A stretch of 24,178 bases of DNA from DASTHS01 sp035718085 (GTDB taxonomy: Bacteria > Actinomycetota > Acidimicrobiia > Acidimicrobiales > Palsa-688): contig DASTHS010000005.1 of the NCBI GenBank assembly GCA_035718085.1, positions 1 to 24,178 on the forward strand, given 5' to 3'. The notes under the pieces were generated by a model. It was not told the origin of the DNA. It saw only the letters and a list, made by a program, of their open reading frames with translations, and did not search any database. The translations under genes were made by a program, and so were the position numbers. Shown here in pieces: positions 16,648 to 23,561 of this stretch; positions within the stretch are counted from its first letter, which is position 1; the number at the start of each line of letters is the position of its first letter.

Positions 16648-17553
16648 TCAGCCGAGGACGGCGCCGAGGTCGTCAGGGGTGGCGACGGCGGCCCGGTCGA
16701 CGCCTTCCAGGGTGCGCTTGACCATGCCCGACAACTCGGTGCCGGGACCGAGCTCGAGGGTGCGGGTGACGCCCAGGGCGGCCAGGGCCTGCAGCGACTG
16801 GCGCCAGCGCACCGGCGACACGAGCTGCCGGCTGAGCGAGTCGGCGAAGCCGTCGCGGGCCTCCCGGGCGTCGGCGTTGGTGACCACTGGCACCACCGGG
16901 TCGCGAAACGCCGCCTCGGCGAGGGCGGCGTCGAGCAGCGGCTGGGCCGGCGCCATCAGGGGCGAGTGGAACGCCCCACCCACCCGCAGCGCCAGCACCC
17001 GCTTGGCGCCGGTCGCCTTGCAGGCGTCGCCGGCAGCCTCGACCCCGGCGGCGGTGCCCGCCACCACCACCTGGCCGGGCGCGTTGTCGTTGGCAGGCCA
17101 GGCATCGACGACGGCGGCGCACGCGGCCTGCACCTCGCTCCACTCGAGGCCGAGCACCGCTGCCATGGTGCCCGGGTTGGTGTCGGCGGCGTGCTGCATG
17201 GCGTCGCCACGCGCCGCGACCAGGCGGGCCCCGGTCTCGAGGTCGAGCGCGCCGGCGGCGAGCAGCGCGCTGTACTCGCCCAGGCTGTGACCGGCCGTGG
17301 CCGCCACCTGGGTGGTGTCGAGCCCGGCGGCGCGGGCGGCGTCGAGCACGATCGCCGAGAGGGTGAAGGCGGCCAGCTGGGCGTTGCGGGTCTGCTGGAT
17401 GGTGTCGGCGTCGGCATCGAGCAGCAGGCCGGCCACGTCCCGGCCGGTAGCGGAGGCGACCGCCTCGGCGACTGCCCACGCCGGGTGGTCGCGCCAGGGG
17501 GCGCCCATGCCGGGGCGCTGCGAGCCTTGGCCGGGGAAGAGGAGGGCGAGCAC
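16648..17553 (-). CDS. fabD: Malonyl-CoA:ACP transacylase
   Basis: A 301-aa cytosolic enzyme that moves malonyl from CoA to acyl carrier protein for fatty-acid synthesis. LFPGQGSQRPGMG starts at residue 5. The nucleophile is S90 in AGHSLGEYSALLAAG, the malonyl-binding arginine R115 in LVAARGDAMQ, and the catalytic H196 in GGAFHSPLM; spacing agrees with E. coli FabD (S92, R117, H201). NAPGQVVVAG is the expected NxPxQ block. The GTG at 17553 gives VLALLFPGQGSQ and lies 8 nt after TACCGT on the minus strand, with no ribosome binding site. The usual partners fabH, acpP and fabF are not adjacent downstream, where the SGNH gene converges 13 bp away. Confidence 0.94.
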   Translation of the reverse strand: MLALLFPGQGSQRPGMGAPWRDHPAWAVAEAVASATGRDVAGLLLDADADTIQQTRNAQLAAFTLSAIVLDAARAAGLDTTQVAATAGHSLGEYSALLAAGALDLETGARLVAARGDAMQHAADTNPGTMAAVLGLEWSEVQAACAAVVDAWPANDNAPGQVVVAGTAAGVEAAGDACKATGAKRVLALRVGGAFHSPLMAPAQPLLDAALAEAAFRDPVVPVVTNADAREARDGFADSLSRQLVSPVRWRQSLQALAALGVTRTLELGPGTELSGMVKRTLEGVDRAAVATPDDLGAVLG

Positions 17554-17561
17554 GGGCAGCG

Positions 17562-17567
17562 ACGGTA
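17562..17567 (-). promoter_or_regulatory. Putative -10 element (TACCGT) of leaderless fabD
   Basis: The minus strand reads TACCGT, 8 nt, then GTG. It is the same hexamer as at leuB. No Shine-Dalgarno sequence. Confidence 0.5.
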
Positions 17568-17610
17568 GCGGGCGGGAGCCGATGCCCGAGGAGGTGGCAC
17601 CAGTGGTGCT

Positions 17611-17632
17611 CGGACGTCCGAACATCGGACGT
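17611..17632. promoter_or_regulatory. Operator-like inverted repeat between fabD and the acyl-CoA dehydrogenase gene
   Basis: ACGTCCGA-ACA-TCGGACGT (17614-17632) is a perfect 8+3+8 inverted repeat. Its left arm overlaps a second, fully self-complementary 10-mer CGGACGTCCG (17611-17620). It ends 17 bp before the first possible GTG of the dehydrogenase gene, over the likely -35 region, and lies about 45 bp upstream of the fabD -10. Size and position suit a TetR- or GntR-type repressor site; no regulator gene is adjacent. Confidence 0.6.
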
Positions 17633-17658
17633 TGTGGGAGAATGGGGGAGTGCAGCCG

Positions 17659-18840
17659 ATGACCCTCACCGACGAGCAGAAGGCCTTCCGCGAGGCGGTG
17701 CGGGCCTTCGCCGACGACAAGATCGCTCCCCACGCCGCCCACGTCGACGCCACCGGCGACTACCCGTGGGACAACTTCAAGGCGTGCAACGAGATGGAGC
17801 TCCCCGCGCTCGGCATCCCCGAGGCGTACGGGGGCAGCGGTGCCGACCACGTCACCCAGGCGATCATGATCGAGGAGCTGGCCCGCGCCTGCGGCACCAC
17901 CAGCTTGGTGATGGCGGTCAACGGCCTGTCGACCCTGCCCATCATCAACTGGGGCTCCGAAGAGCTGAAGCAGAAGTACCTCCCGAGGATCGCCTCGGGC
18001 GAGTGGCAGGGCAGCTACGCCCTCTCGGAGGCAGACGCCGGCTCGGACGCGGCGGCGATGAAGGCGCGCGCCGTGCGCGACGGCGACACCTACGTGCTGT
18101 CCGGATCGAAGTACTGGATCACCAACGCCGGGGTGTCGGAGGTCTACGTGGTCTTCGCCAAGACCGACCCCGACGCCGGTGCGCGAGGCGTCAGCGCCTT
18201 CGTCGTGGAGAAGGACTGGGGCCTGAAGTTCGGCAAGCCCGAGTCGAAGATGGGCATGAAGGGCAGCCCCACCTGCGAGGTGATCCTCGACGACGTGCGG
18301 GTACCCGCAGAGAACCGCCTCGGCGACGAGGGCCAGGGTTTCGCCATCGCCATGCACACCCTCGACCGCAGCCGGCCGTCGATCGCCGCCCAGGCGGTCG
18401 GCCTCGCCCAAGCCGCGATCGACCACGCCAGCGCTTACGTCAAGGAGCGCCAGGCGTTCGGCAAGACCATCGCCGACCTGCAGGCCGTGCAGTTCATGCT
18501 CGCCGACATGGCCATGAAGACCGAGGCCGCCCGCATGCTCACCTACCGGGCGATGGCCATGATCGACGAAGGCGACCCCGACGGCGACCTTTCGTCCGCG
18601 GGGGCCATGGCCAAGTGCTTCGCCGGTGACACGGCGATGGAGGTCACCACCAACGGTGTGCAGCTGCTCGGCGGCTACGGCTACACCACCAACTTCCCCC
18701 TCGAGCGGTTCATGCGCGACGCCAAGATCACGCAGATCTACGAGGGCACCAACCAGATCCAGCGGGTGGTCATCGCCCGCAACCTCCTCGGCGCCCGGCG
18801 TTCGAGCAGCGTGGCCACCGGCAAGGTCGGCGCCAACTGA
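17659..18840 (+). CDS. Acyl-CoA dehydrogenase
   Basis: A 393-aa FAD enzyme that introduces the trans-2 double bond in acyl-CoA, the first step of beta-oxidation or branched-chain acyl-CoA breakdown. In order: N-terminal helical domain (TDEQKAFREAVRAFADDKIAP), the FAD/substrate region YALSEADAGSDAAAMKARA and YWITNAGVSEVYVVFAKT, the middle beta domain KMGMKGSPTCEVILDDVRVP, and the C-terminal helices with QAFGKTIADLQAVQFMLADM. The catalytic base E362 is in IYEGTNQIQR, the short/medium-chain position. ATG 17659 is chosen because GGGGGAG ends 8 nt upstream. GTG 17650, 6 nt after a GAGAAT hexamer, would add three residues in a leaderless mRNA. Chain-length specificity is not readable from sequence. 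Confidence 0.9.
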   Translation: MTLTDEQKAFREAVRAFADDKIAPHAAHVDATGDYPWDNFKACNEMELPALGIPEAYGGSGADHVTQAIMIEELARACGTTSLVMAVNGLSTLPIINWGSEELKQKYLPRIASGEWQGSYALSEADAGSDAAAMKARAVRDGDTYVLSGSKYWITNAGVSEVYVVFAKTDPDAGARGVSAFVVEKDWGLKFGKPESKMGMKGSPTCEVILDDVRVPAENRLGDEGQGFAIAMHTLDRSRPSIAAQAVGLAQAAIDHASAYVKERQAFGKTIADLQAVQFMLADMAMKTEAARMLTYRAMAMIDEGDPDGDLSSAGAMAKCFAGDTAMEVTTNGVQLLGGYGYTTNFPLERFMRDAKITQIYEGTNQIQRVVIARNLLGARRSSSVATGKVGAN

Positions 18841-18864
18841 CGCCGGCGGGACCGGCCGCCGGCG
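18841..18864. terminator. GC hairpin after the acyl-CoA dehydrogenase gene (convergent region)
   Basis: CGCCGGCGG (18841-18849) and CCGCCGGCG (18856-18864) form a perfect 9-bp stem with a 6-nt loop, starting directly after the TGA stop. The opposing gene ends 21 bp further on. No T-run. Confidence 0.55.
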
Positions 18865-18885
18865 GGGCCCCGGGCGACGCGCCGC

Positions 18886-20448
18886 TCAGTACTGGCGGAG
18901 CACGGCGTCTGGGGCCATCACCACCTCGGGGTGGGCGGCGGGGTCGAGCCACCGCAGGATCGTCAGCAGGTCGTCCACCGGCACGCTGATGCAGCCGGCG
19001 GTCGGGCCGCCCGTCGAGGCGTGCAGGAAGATGCCTGCGCCGACGGGGTTCGATGTGGGGGCGGGGTTGAACCCGATGTCGGCGAAGTACGGGTAGGGCG
19101 CCGTCTCCTGCCAGAGGCACTCGGTGTCGCCGCCGAAGGGGTTGGAGCCGCAGTTGGTGTCGCTGGTCGCCTGGAACGTGTTGTAGGTGGAGCTCGAGGG
19201 GTTCTCGTCCCAGTAGTCGCCGGGGACCAGATGCTGGTACGGCACGTGGAGCCCGCCAGGGTCGGCGGCGTTGCCGTAGAAGCGGTCCGTCTCGACGGGG
19301 AAGGCGCCCTCGGGCGAGCTGCCGTCGCCCTCCCGTCGGGTCGGGCCGGGCTCCCACCCGGCATAGCCGTCGTAGGCGGCGATGGGCCCGAGCACCTGGT
19401 GCCATCCCTGCCCGTCGTCGGCGTAGGCGGTCAGGGTGGCGGTCGTCGAGCCGGTCGTCGGTGCGTCGACGACGAGCGCCTGGCGGCCCAAGCCGACGGT
19501 GGCGAGCTGCTCGACCAGCGACGGGTCGGTCTGGTTCGCCGCGCCCAGGTCGGCGGCGTCGCCGAAGGGGTGCACGCTGCCCCCGTCGTCGAGCAGCCCG
19601 TAGCCGCCGCCGTCGGCGGTCGGGGCCATGGCGACGATCGGCTTGGCCGGCGGGGTCGAGCCGAGCGAGCCGTAGAACGGCGCACCGAAGCTGAAGATGC
19701 CGCCGTCGCGGGCGACCATGCGGTAGCCGGACCCGTCAGACGACGCGGTCATGCCGACCACCGGCTGCGCCAGGGCCGTCGACCCCATCGACCCCTCGAA
19801 GGTGGCGTCGCCGAAGGAGAAGATCCCCCCGTCGGCGGCGACCAGCCGGTAGCCGTGGCCGCTCGGTGTCGTGGCGATGCCCACCACCGGGGCGTTGAGG
19901 TGCATCCCGCCGGTGGAGCCCTCGAAGGTGGCGTCGCCGAAGGTGAAGATCCCCCCGTCGGCGGCGACGAGCCAGTAGCCGTGGCCGCTCGGGGTTGCCG
20001 CCATCGCCACCACTGGGGCGTTGAGGTGCATCCCGCCGGTGGAGCCCTGGAAGGTGGCGTCGCCGAAGGTGAAGATGCCGCCGTCTGCGCCGAGCAGCCA
20101 GTAACCGGCACCCGACGGCGTGGGTGTCATGCCGATCACCGGACCGTTCAGGTGCTGGCCCCGGAGGTCACCCTCCGACCGAGCGGTGCCGAACGCCGCC
20201 ACGGCACCCTCGGTGGTCGCGATCCAGTAGCCGCACGACCCGGACGGCACCATGGCGAGGGCGTGCGGCTCGCCGGGCACCGCTGCGGCAGCGGCGGTCG
20301 GGCAGCTCCCTGCCGACTCGGCGGCGGCCTGGTGGGCGGCCAAGGGGGCGGCGATGGGAGCGCCCAGCGCACCGAGTGCCACGGCTGCGGCGACGGCGGG
20401 AGCTCGCCGGGGACGGCGGACGGTGGGCAGGCTGGGCACGGGCGACAT
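18886..20448 (-). CDS. Secreted protein with five to six 42-residue repeats and a C-terminal YkuD-like L,D-transpeptidase domain
   Basis: A 520-aa exported protein. A basic N-terminus (TVRRPRRAP) and hydrophobic stretch (18-43) form a signal peptide. Residues 73-310 are tandem repeats of the type GYWLVAADGG / IFTFGDATFEGSTGGMHLNAPV / VGMAATPSGH, about 42 residues each and best in copies 2-4; they probably build a propeller-like or wall-binding module. The C-terminal domain (about 315-520) ends with GIFLHASTGGPTAGCISVP, giving H476 and the nucleophile C486. This is the PTAGC variant of YkuD/COG3786 L,D-transpeptidase-like domains, not the common SHGC. A role in peptidoglycan cross-linking or editing is inferred. 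The start may be GTG 20439 rather than ATG 20448, because a CACAAT hexamer overlaps the ATG and lies 7 nt before the GTG. Confidence 0.82.
   Translation of the reverse strand: MSPVPSLPTVRRPRRAPAVAAAVALGALGAPIAAPLAAHQAAAESAGSCPTAAAAAVPGEPHALAMVPSGSCGYWIATTEGAVAAFGTARSEGDLRGQHLNGPVIGMTPTPSGAGYWLLGADGGIFTFGDATFQGSTGGMHLNAPVVAMAATPSGHGYWLVAADGGIFTFGDATFEGSTGGMHLNAPVVGIATTPSGHGYRLVAADGGIFSFGDATFEGSMGSTALAQPVVGMTASSDGSGYRMVARDGGIFSFGAPFYGSLGSTPPAKPIVAMAPTADGGGYGLLDDGGSVHPFGDAADLGAANQTDPSLVEQLATVGLGRQALVVDAPTTGSTTATLTAYADDGQGWHQVLGPIAAYDGYAGWEPGPTRREGDGSSPEGAFPVETDRFYGNAADPGGLHVPYQHLVPGDYWDENPSSSTYNTFQATSDTNCGSNPFGGDTECLWQETAPYPYFADIGFNPAPTSNPVGAGIFLHASTGGPTAGCISVPVDDLLTILRWLDPAAHPEVVMAPDAVLRQY
19606..20232 (-). 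repeat. Tandem coding repeats of 126 bp inside the transpeptidase-like gene
   Basis: Five consecutive units (20232-20107, 20106-19981, 19980-19855, 19854-19729, 19728-19606) encode the 42-aa motif, the last one residue shorter; a degenerate sixth follows. Units 2 and 3 differ at a single base across a central stretch of about 62 bp and at roughly 16 of 126 positions overall (counted by hand), implying recent duplication or conversion. Confidence 0.85.
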
Positions 20449-20452
20449 TGTG
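20447..20452 (-). promoter_or_regulatory. Possible -10 element (CACAAT) for the transpeptidase-like gene
   Basis: On the minus strand CACAAT overlaps the upstream ATG and is followed by 7 nt and a GTG (20439). It has the same form as the CACGAT-N7-ATG before the acyl-CoA synthetase gene. Confidence 0.3.
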
Positions 20453-20490
20453 ACGGGTGCACCGCCCGAGGGTCGGTCGCCCTGGCGGCG

Positions 20491-20916
20491 TCAGCCCCGG
20501 GGGCCGACCAGGTCGCCGCGGCGCAGGCCGAGGGCGCCCGGCGGGGTCGCTGCCGGGTCGGTGCCGATGGCGACCACCTCGTTGGCGGCGTCGACGTGCA
20601 CCACCTGTGGTGAGTGGCAGGCCAGCTCGGCTCGGTCGTAGAGGGCGTAGCTGATGATGATCACCAGGTCGCCGGGGGTGACGAGGCGGGCGGCCGCCCC
20701 GTTGATGCCGATGACCCCGCTTCCGGGCGGCCCGGGGATCACGTAGGTGGTGAGCCGGGCGCCGTTGGTGACGTCGACGATGTCGACCTGCTCGTTGGCC
20801 AGCAGGTCGGCCGCCTCCATCAGATCGGCAGCGATGGTCACCGAACCGACGTAGTGCAGGTCGGCCTGGGTCACCGTCGCGCGGTGGATCTTCGACTTCA
20901 TCATGCTCCGCAGCAC
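20491..20916 (-). CDS. panD: Aspartate 1-decarboxylase proenzyme
   Basis: A 141-aa pyruvoyl enzyme converting L-aspartate to beta-alanine for pantothenate and CoA. The self-cleavage site is Gly24-Ser25 in LHYVGSVT, giving the pyruvoyl group. KSKIHRATVTQADLHYVGS, VDVTNGARLTTYVIPG and GVIGINGAAARLVTPGDLVIIISYALY are the family blocks. The C-terminal ~20 residues (ATPPGALGLRRGDLVGPRG) form an extra tail. GTG 20916 (MLRSMMKSKIH) is chosen because GAGGAGG lies 5 nt upstream; ATG 20904 is a shorter alternative. It lies 106 bp after glgA and 42 bp before the transpeptidase-like gene on the same strand. The other pantothenate genes are absent here. Confidence 0.95.
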   Translation of the reverse strand: MLRSMMKSKIHRATVTQADLHYVGSVTIAADLMEAADLLANEQVDIVDVTNGARLTTYVIPGPPGSGVIGINGAAARLVTPGDLVIIISYALYDRAELACHSPQVVHVDAANEVVAIGTDPAATPPGALGLRRGDLVGPRG

Positions 20917-21022
20917 GGAGGCCTCCTCGACGGCCGCCGGTCGACCCGGGCCAGCCCCGTGGCCGCCGCTGCCGCCGCCGGCACGCTCGCACAGCGGGTG
21001 CCCGGGTGCAACCGGGGGCGGC

Positions 21023-22237
21023 TCAGCGGCCGAGCAGTCGCCGGTACAGGGCGGCGGTGTCGGCGGCGACGGCCTCCCAGGTGAAGCGCTCGAGCACCCG
21101 TCGCCGGCCGGCCCGGCCGAGCTCGGCGCGGTCGGTGCGCCCGACCACGGCGCCGACGGCGGCGGCCAGGTCGCGGGCGAAGCGGGCCGGGTCGGCGGGG
21201 CTGCCGTCGGGCGCCGCGTCGAAGGGCACCAGCCGGCCGGTGACCCCGTCCACCACGATCTCGGGGATGCCGCCCACGGCGCTGGCCACGACGGGCACCT
21301 CGCAGGCCATCGCCTCGAGGTTGATCAACCCGAACGGCTCGTAGGTCGACGGGCAGACGAAGCAGGCCGCCCCTGACAGCAGTTGCACGACGTCGTCGTG
21401 GGGGAGCATCCCCTCGATCCAGTGCACGCCGCCGCGCCCGGTCCGAAGGGCGGCGACCGCCGCGTCCACCTCGGCGGCCAGGTCGGCGGTGTCGGCCGCG
21501 CCGGCGCAGCAGACGACCTCGATGTCCGGGTCGAGGTGGGCCACGGCGTCGAGCAGGTGGGCGATGCCCTTCTGGCGGGTGACCCGGCCGATCCACATCA
21601 CGTAGGGGCGCGTCGGGTCGATGCCGAAACGGGCCTGCGCGTCACGGCGCGGGTCGGGCCCCCAGCGGGCGGCGTCGATGCCGTTGTGGATGACCGACAC
21701 GGCCGCCGGGTCGACGCCGGGGTAGGCGGCGACCACATCCGCGGCCATGCCCGCGGACACGGCGACGATGGCGTCGGCCGACTCGAGGGCGCTGCGCTCG
21801 GCCCACGACGAGACGCGGTAGCCGCCACCGAGCTGCTCGGCCTTCCACGGACGCAGCGGCTCCAAGCTGTGGCAGGTCACCACGTGGGGCACCTCCCACA
21901 GCTGGGCGGCCAGCAGGCCGCCGAGGTTGGCGTACCAAGTGTGGCTGTGCACGAGGTCGGCACCCCGTGCCCCGGCGGCCAGGGCCAGGTCCACCGACAG
22001 GGCCCGCAGCGCCGCACCCTCGCGGTCGGCGGGCAGGGCGGCCCACGGCTCGACCGCCTGGGCGACGAGAGGATCGTGGCGCGGTGGGCCGAAGCAGCCG
22101 ACGCGCACCTCGACGTGCGGCTCCAGGGCCCGGGCCAGCTCGCTGACGTGCACACCGGCGCCGCCGTAGACGTCAGGCGGCCACTCGCGGGTCAGGAGGG
22201 CGACCACGGGGCGGCCGCCGGGGACCGGGCTGCTCAC
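21023..22237 (-). CDS. glgA: Actinobacterial-type glycogen synthase / maltose-1-phosphate synthase (GT4)
   Basis: A 404-aa GT4 glycosyltransferase using ADP-glucose. The N-terminal domain has TREWPPDVYGGAGVHVSELARAL, HSHTWYANLGG and TCHSLEPLRPWKAEQLGGGYRVSSWAER. The C-terminal nucleotide domain has GRVTRQKGI and STYEPFGLINLEAMACEVPVVASAVGGIPEIV, with the EX7E-type pair. This layout closely resembles mycobacterial GlgM (Rv1212c), which makes maltose-1-phosphate from ADP-glucose and glucose-1-phosphate for the GlgE pathway, rather than classical GT5 GlgA. The product, glycogen or maltose-1-phosphate, therefore stays open. The GTG start overlaps the glgC stop by 4 bp (GTGA), so it is coupled to its ADP-glucose supplier. 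Confidence 0.88.
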   Translation of the reverse strand: MSSPVPGGRPVVALLTREWPPDVYGGAGVHVSELARALEPHVEVRVGCFGPPRHDPLVAQAVEPWAALPADREGAALRALSVDLALAAGARGADLVHSHTWYANLGGLLAAQLWEVPHVVTCHSLEPLRPWKAEQLGGGYRVSSWAERSALESADAIVAVSAGMAADVVAAYPGVDPAAVSVIHNGIDAARWGPDPRRDAQARFGIDPTRPYVMWIGRVTRQKGIAHLLDAVAHLDPDIEVVCCAGAADTADLAAEVDAAVAALRTGRGGVHWIEGMLPHDDVVQLLSGAACFVCPSTYEPFGLINLEAMACEVPVVASAVGGIPEIVVDGVTGRLVPFDAAPDGSPADPARFARDLAAAVGAVVGRTDRAELGRAGRRRVLERFTWEAVAADTAALYRRLLGR

Positions 22238-23463
22238 CCGGCGGTGACCTTCTCGCCCTTGCCGACCACGACCACCCCACGAGGGGACGTGGTGAAGCGA
22301 CCCCGGTCGGCCTCGGTGGCGGCGTCGAGGTGCACCCCTTCGCCGATGCGCACGTTCTTGTCGACGATCGCCCGGCGCACGACGGCGTCGGCGCCGACCT
22401 CGACGCAGTCCATCAGCACCGAGTCCTCGACGACGGCGCCCGAGTGCACCCGCACGCCGGGCCCGATGACCGAGCGGCGCACCGTGCCGCCGGCGATGAT
22501 GACGCCCTGGCTGACGAGGGAGTCGAACGCCTGGCCGCGACGGTCGGGGTCTTCGAACACGAACTTCGCCGGGGGTAGCTGCAACTCCGCGGTGTAGATC
22601 GGCCACTCCGCGTTGTAGAGGTTGAACACCGGGTGCACGGCGACGAGGTCCATGCTCGCCTCGTAGTAGCTGTCGAGCGTGCCGACGTCGCGCCAGTAGC
22701 TGCGATCGCGCTCGGTGGCCCCGGGCACCTCGTTGCCGGCGAAGTCGTAGACGTGGGCCTCACCGGCGTCGACCAGCGCGGGGATCAGGTCGCCGCCCAT
22801 GTCGTGGCCCGACTGCGGATCGGCCGCGTCGAGGTGCAGTGCCTCGATGAGCACGTCGGCGCTGAAGACGTAGTTGCCCATCGACGCGAACACCTGGTCG
22901 GGGGCGTCGGGCAGGCCGGGCGGGTCGGCCGGCTTCTCGTCGAAGCGCTCGATCCGGGTGCCGTCCCCGACGCCGATCACGCCGAACTGGGCGGCGTCGG
23001 CGCGCGGGACGCGGATGCCGGCGACGGTGACGCCCGCCCCGCTGGCGATGTGCTGGTCGAGCATCTGGCGGGGATCCATCCGGTAGATGTGGTCGGCGCC
23101 GAACACGCAGACGTACCGGGGCCGTTCGTCACCGAGGATGTTCAGGTTCTGGAACACGGCGTCGGCGCTGCCGGCGAACCACTGCGGTCCGCGGCGCATC
23201 TGGGCGGGCACGGGGGTCACGTAGTTGCCCAGCAGGGTCGACATGCGCCAGGTGCGGGTGATGTGCAGGTCGAGGCTGTGCGACTTGTACTGGGTCAGCA
23301 CCACGATCTTGAGCAGGCCGCCGTTGACCAGGTTCGACAGCGCGAAGTCGACCAGGCGGTAGCGGCCGCCGAAGGGCACGGCGGGCTTGGCCCGATCGAG
23401 GGTCAGCGGCATCAGCCGCTTGCCCTCACCCCCCGCGAGCACGATGGCCAGCACCCTTGCCAT
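22234..23463 (-). CDS. glgC: Glucose-1-phosphate adenylyltransferase (ADP-glucose pyrophosphorylase)
   Basis: A 409-aa enzyme making ADP-glucose from glucose-1-phosphate and ATP, the committed step of alpha-glucan synthesis, and allosterically controlled in the family. The Rossmann-like domain has AIVLAGGEGKRLMPLTLDRAKPAVPFGG, WFAGSADAVFQN, HIYRMDPRQML, FDEKPADPPG and SYWRDVGTLDSYYEA. The C-terminal left-handed beta-helix (about 295-400) has the hexapeptide-like SVIGPGVRVHSGAVVEDSVLMDCVEVG. ATG 23463 gives MARVLAIVLAGGEG; upstream on the minus strand is TATCGT followed by 7 nt, with no ribosome binding site. First gene of the glgC-glgA pair. Confidence 0.96.
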   Translation of the reverse strand: MARVLAIVLAGGEGKRLMPLTLDRAKPAVPFGGRYRLVDFALSNLVNGGLLKIVVLTQYKSHSLDLHITRTWRMSTLLGNYVTPVPAQMRRGPQWFAGSADAVFQNLNILGDERPRYVCVFGADHIYRMDPRQMLDQHIASGAGVTVAGIRVPRADAAQFGVIGVGDGTRIERFDEKPADPPGLPDAPDQVFASMGNYVFSADVLIEALHLDAADPQSGHDMGGDLIPALVDAGEAHVYDFAGNEVPGATERDRSYWRDVGTLDSYYEASMDLVAVHPVFNLYNAEWPIYTAELQLPPAKFVFEDPDRRGQAFDSLVSQGVIIAGGTVRRSVIGPGVRVHSGAVVEDSVLMDCVEVGADAVVRRAIVDKNVRIGEGVHLDAATEADRGRFTTSPRGVVVVGKGEKVTAG

Positions 23464-23470
23464 GGGAGGA

Positions 23471-23476
23471 ACGATA
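23471..23476 (-). promoter_or_regulatory. Putative -10 element (TATCGT) of leaderless glgC
   Basis: The minus strand reads TATCGT, 7 nt (TCCTCCC), then ATG. The spacer is pyrimidine-rich, so no Shine-Dalgarno pairing is possible. Confidence 0.55.
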
Positions 23477-23493
23477 AGCAGGTCCCGACCACT

Positions 23494-23544
23494 GGGGGGG
23501 CATCCCCCGGGTTGGGGGCGCCTCCTGCCGGGTGGGGGGGCGCC
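23494..23544 (+). repeat. G-tract region with imperfect 16-17 bp direct repeats between glgC and the MFS gene
   Basis: CCGGGTTGGGGGCGCC (23507-23522) recurs as CCGGGTGGGGGGGCGCC (23528-23544), 21 bp apart start to start. With the upstream G7 (23494-23500) there are five G-tracts of three or more within 47 nt, so a G-quadruplex on the plus strand is possible. CCCCC (23504-23508) can pair with either flanking G-run. The second copy ends 5 bp before the MFS -10. Confidence 0.55.
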
Positions 23545-23549
23545 CTGGG

Positions 23550-23555
23550 TAGCCT
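23550..23555 (+). promoter_or_regulatory. Putative -10 element (TAGCCT) of the MFS gene
   Basis: TAGCCT is followed by 6 nt (CCGCCG) and GTG 23562. No ribosome binding site. Confidence 0.5.
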
Positions 23556-23561
23556 CCGCCG

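Noticed and set aside
18931..20613. 560-codon plus-strand open frame opposite the transpeptidase-like gene
   Set aside because: The apparent repeats in it only reflect the 126-bp coding repeats of the opposite strand.
21001..21016. Weak inverted repeat CCCGG/CCGGG after glgA
   Set aside because: A 5-bp stem in GC-rich sequence is expected by chance; there is no T-run and the downstream panD is on the same strand.
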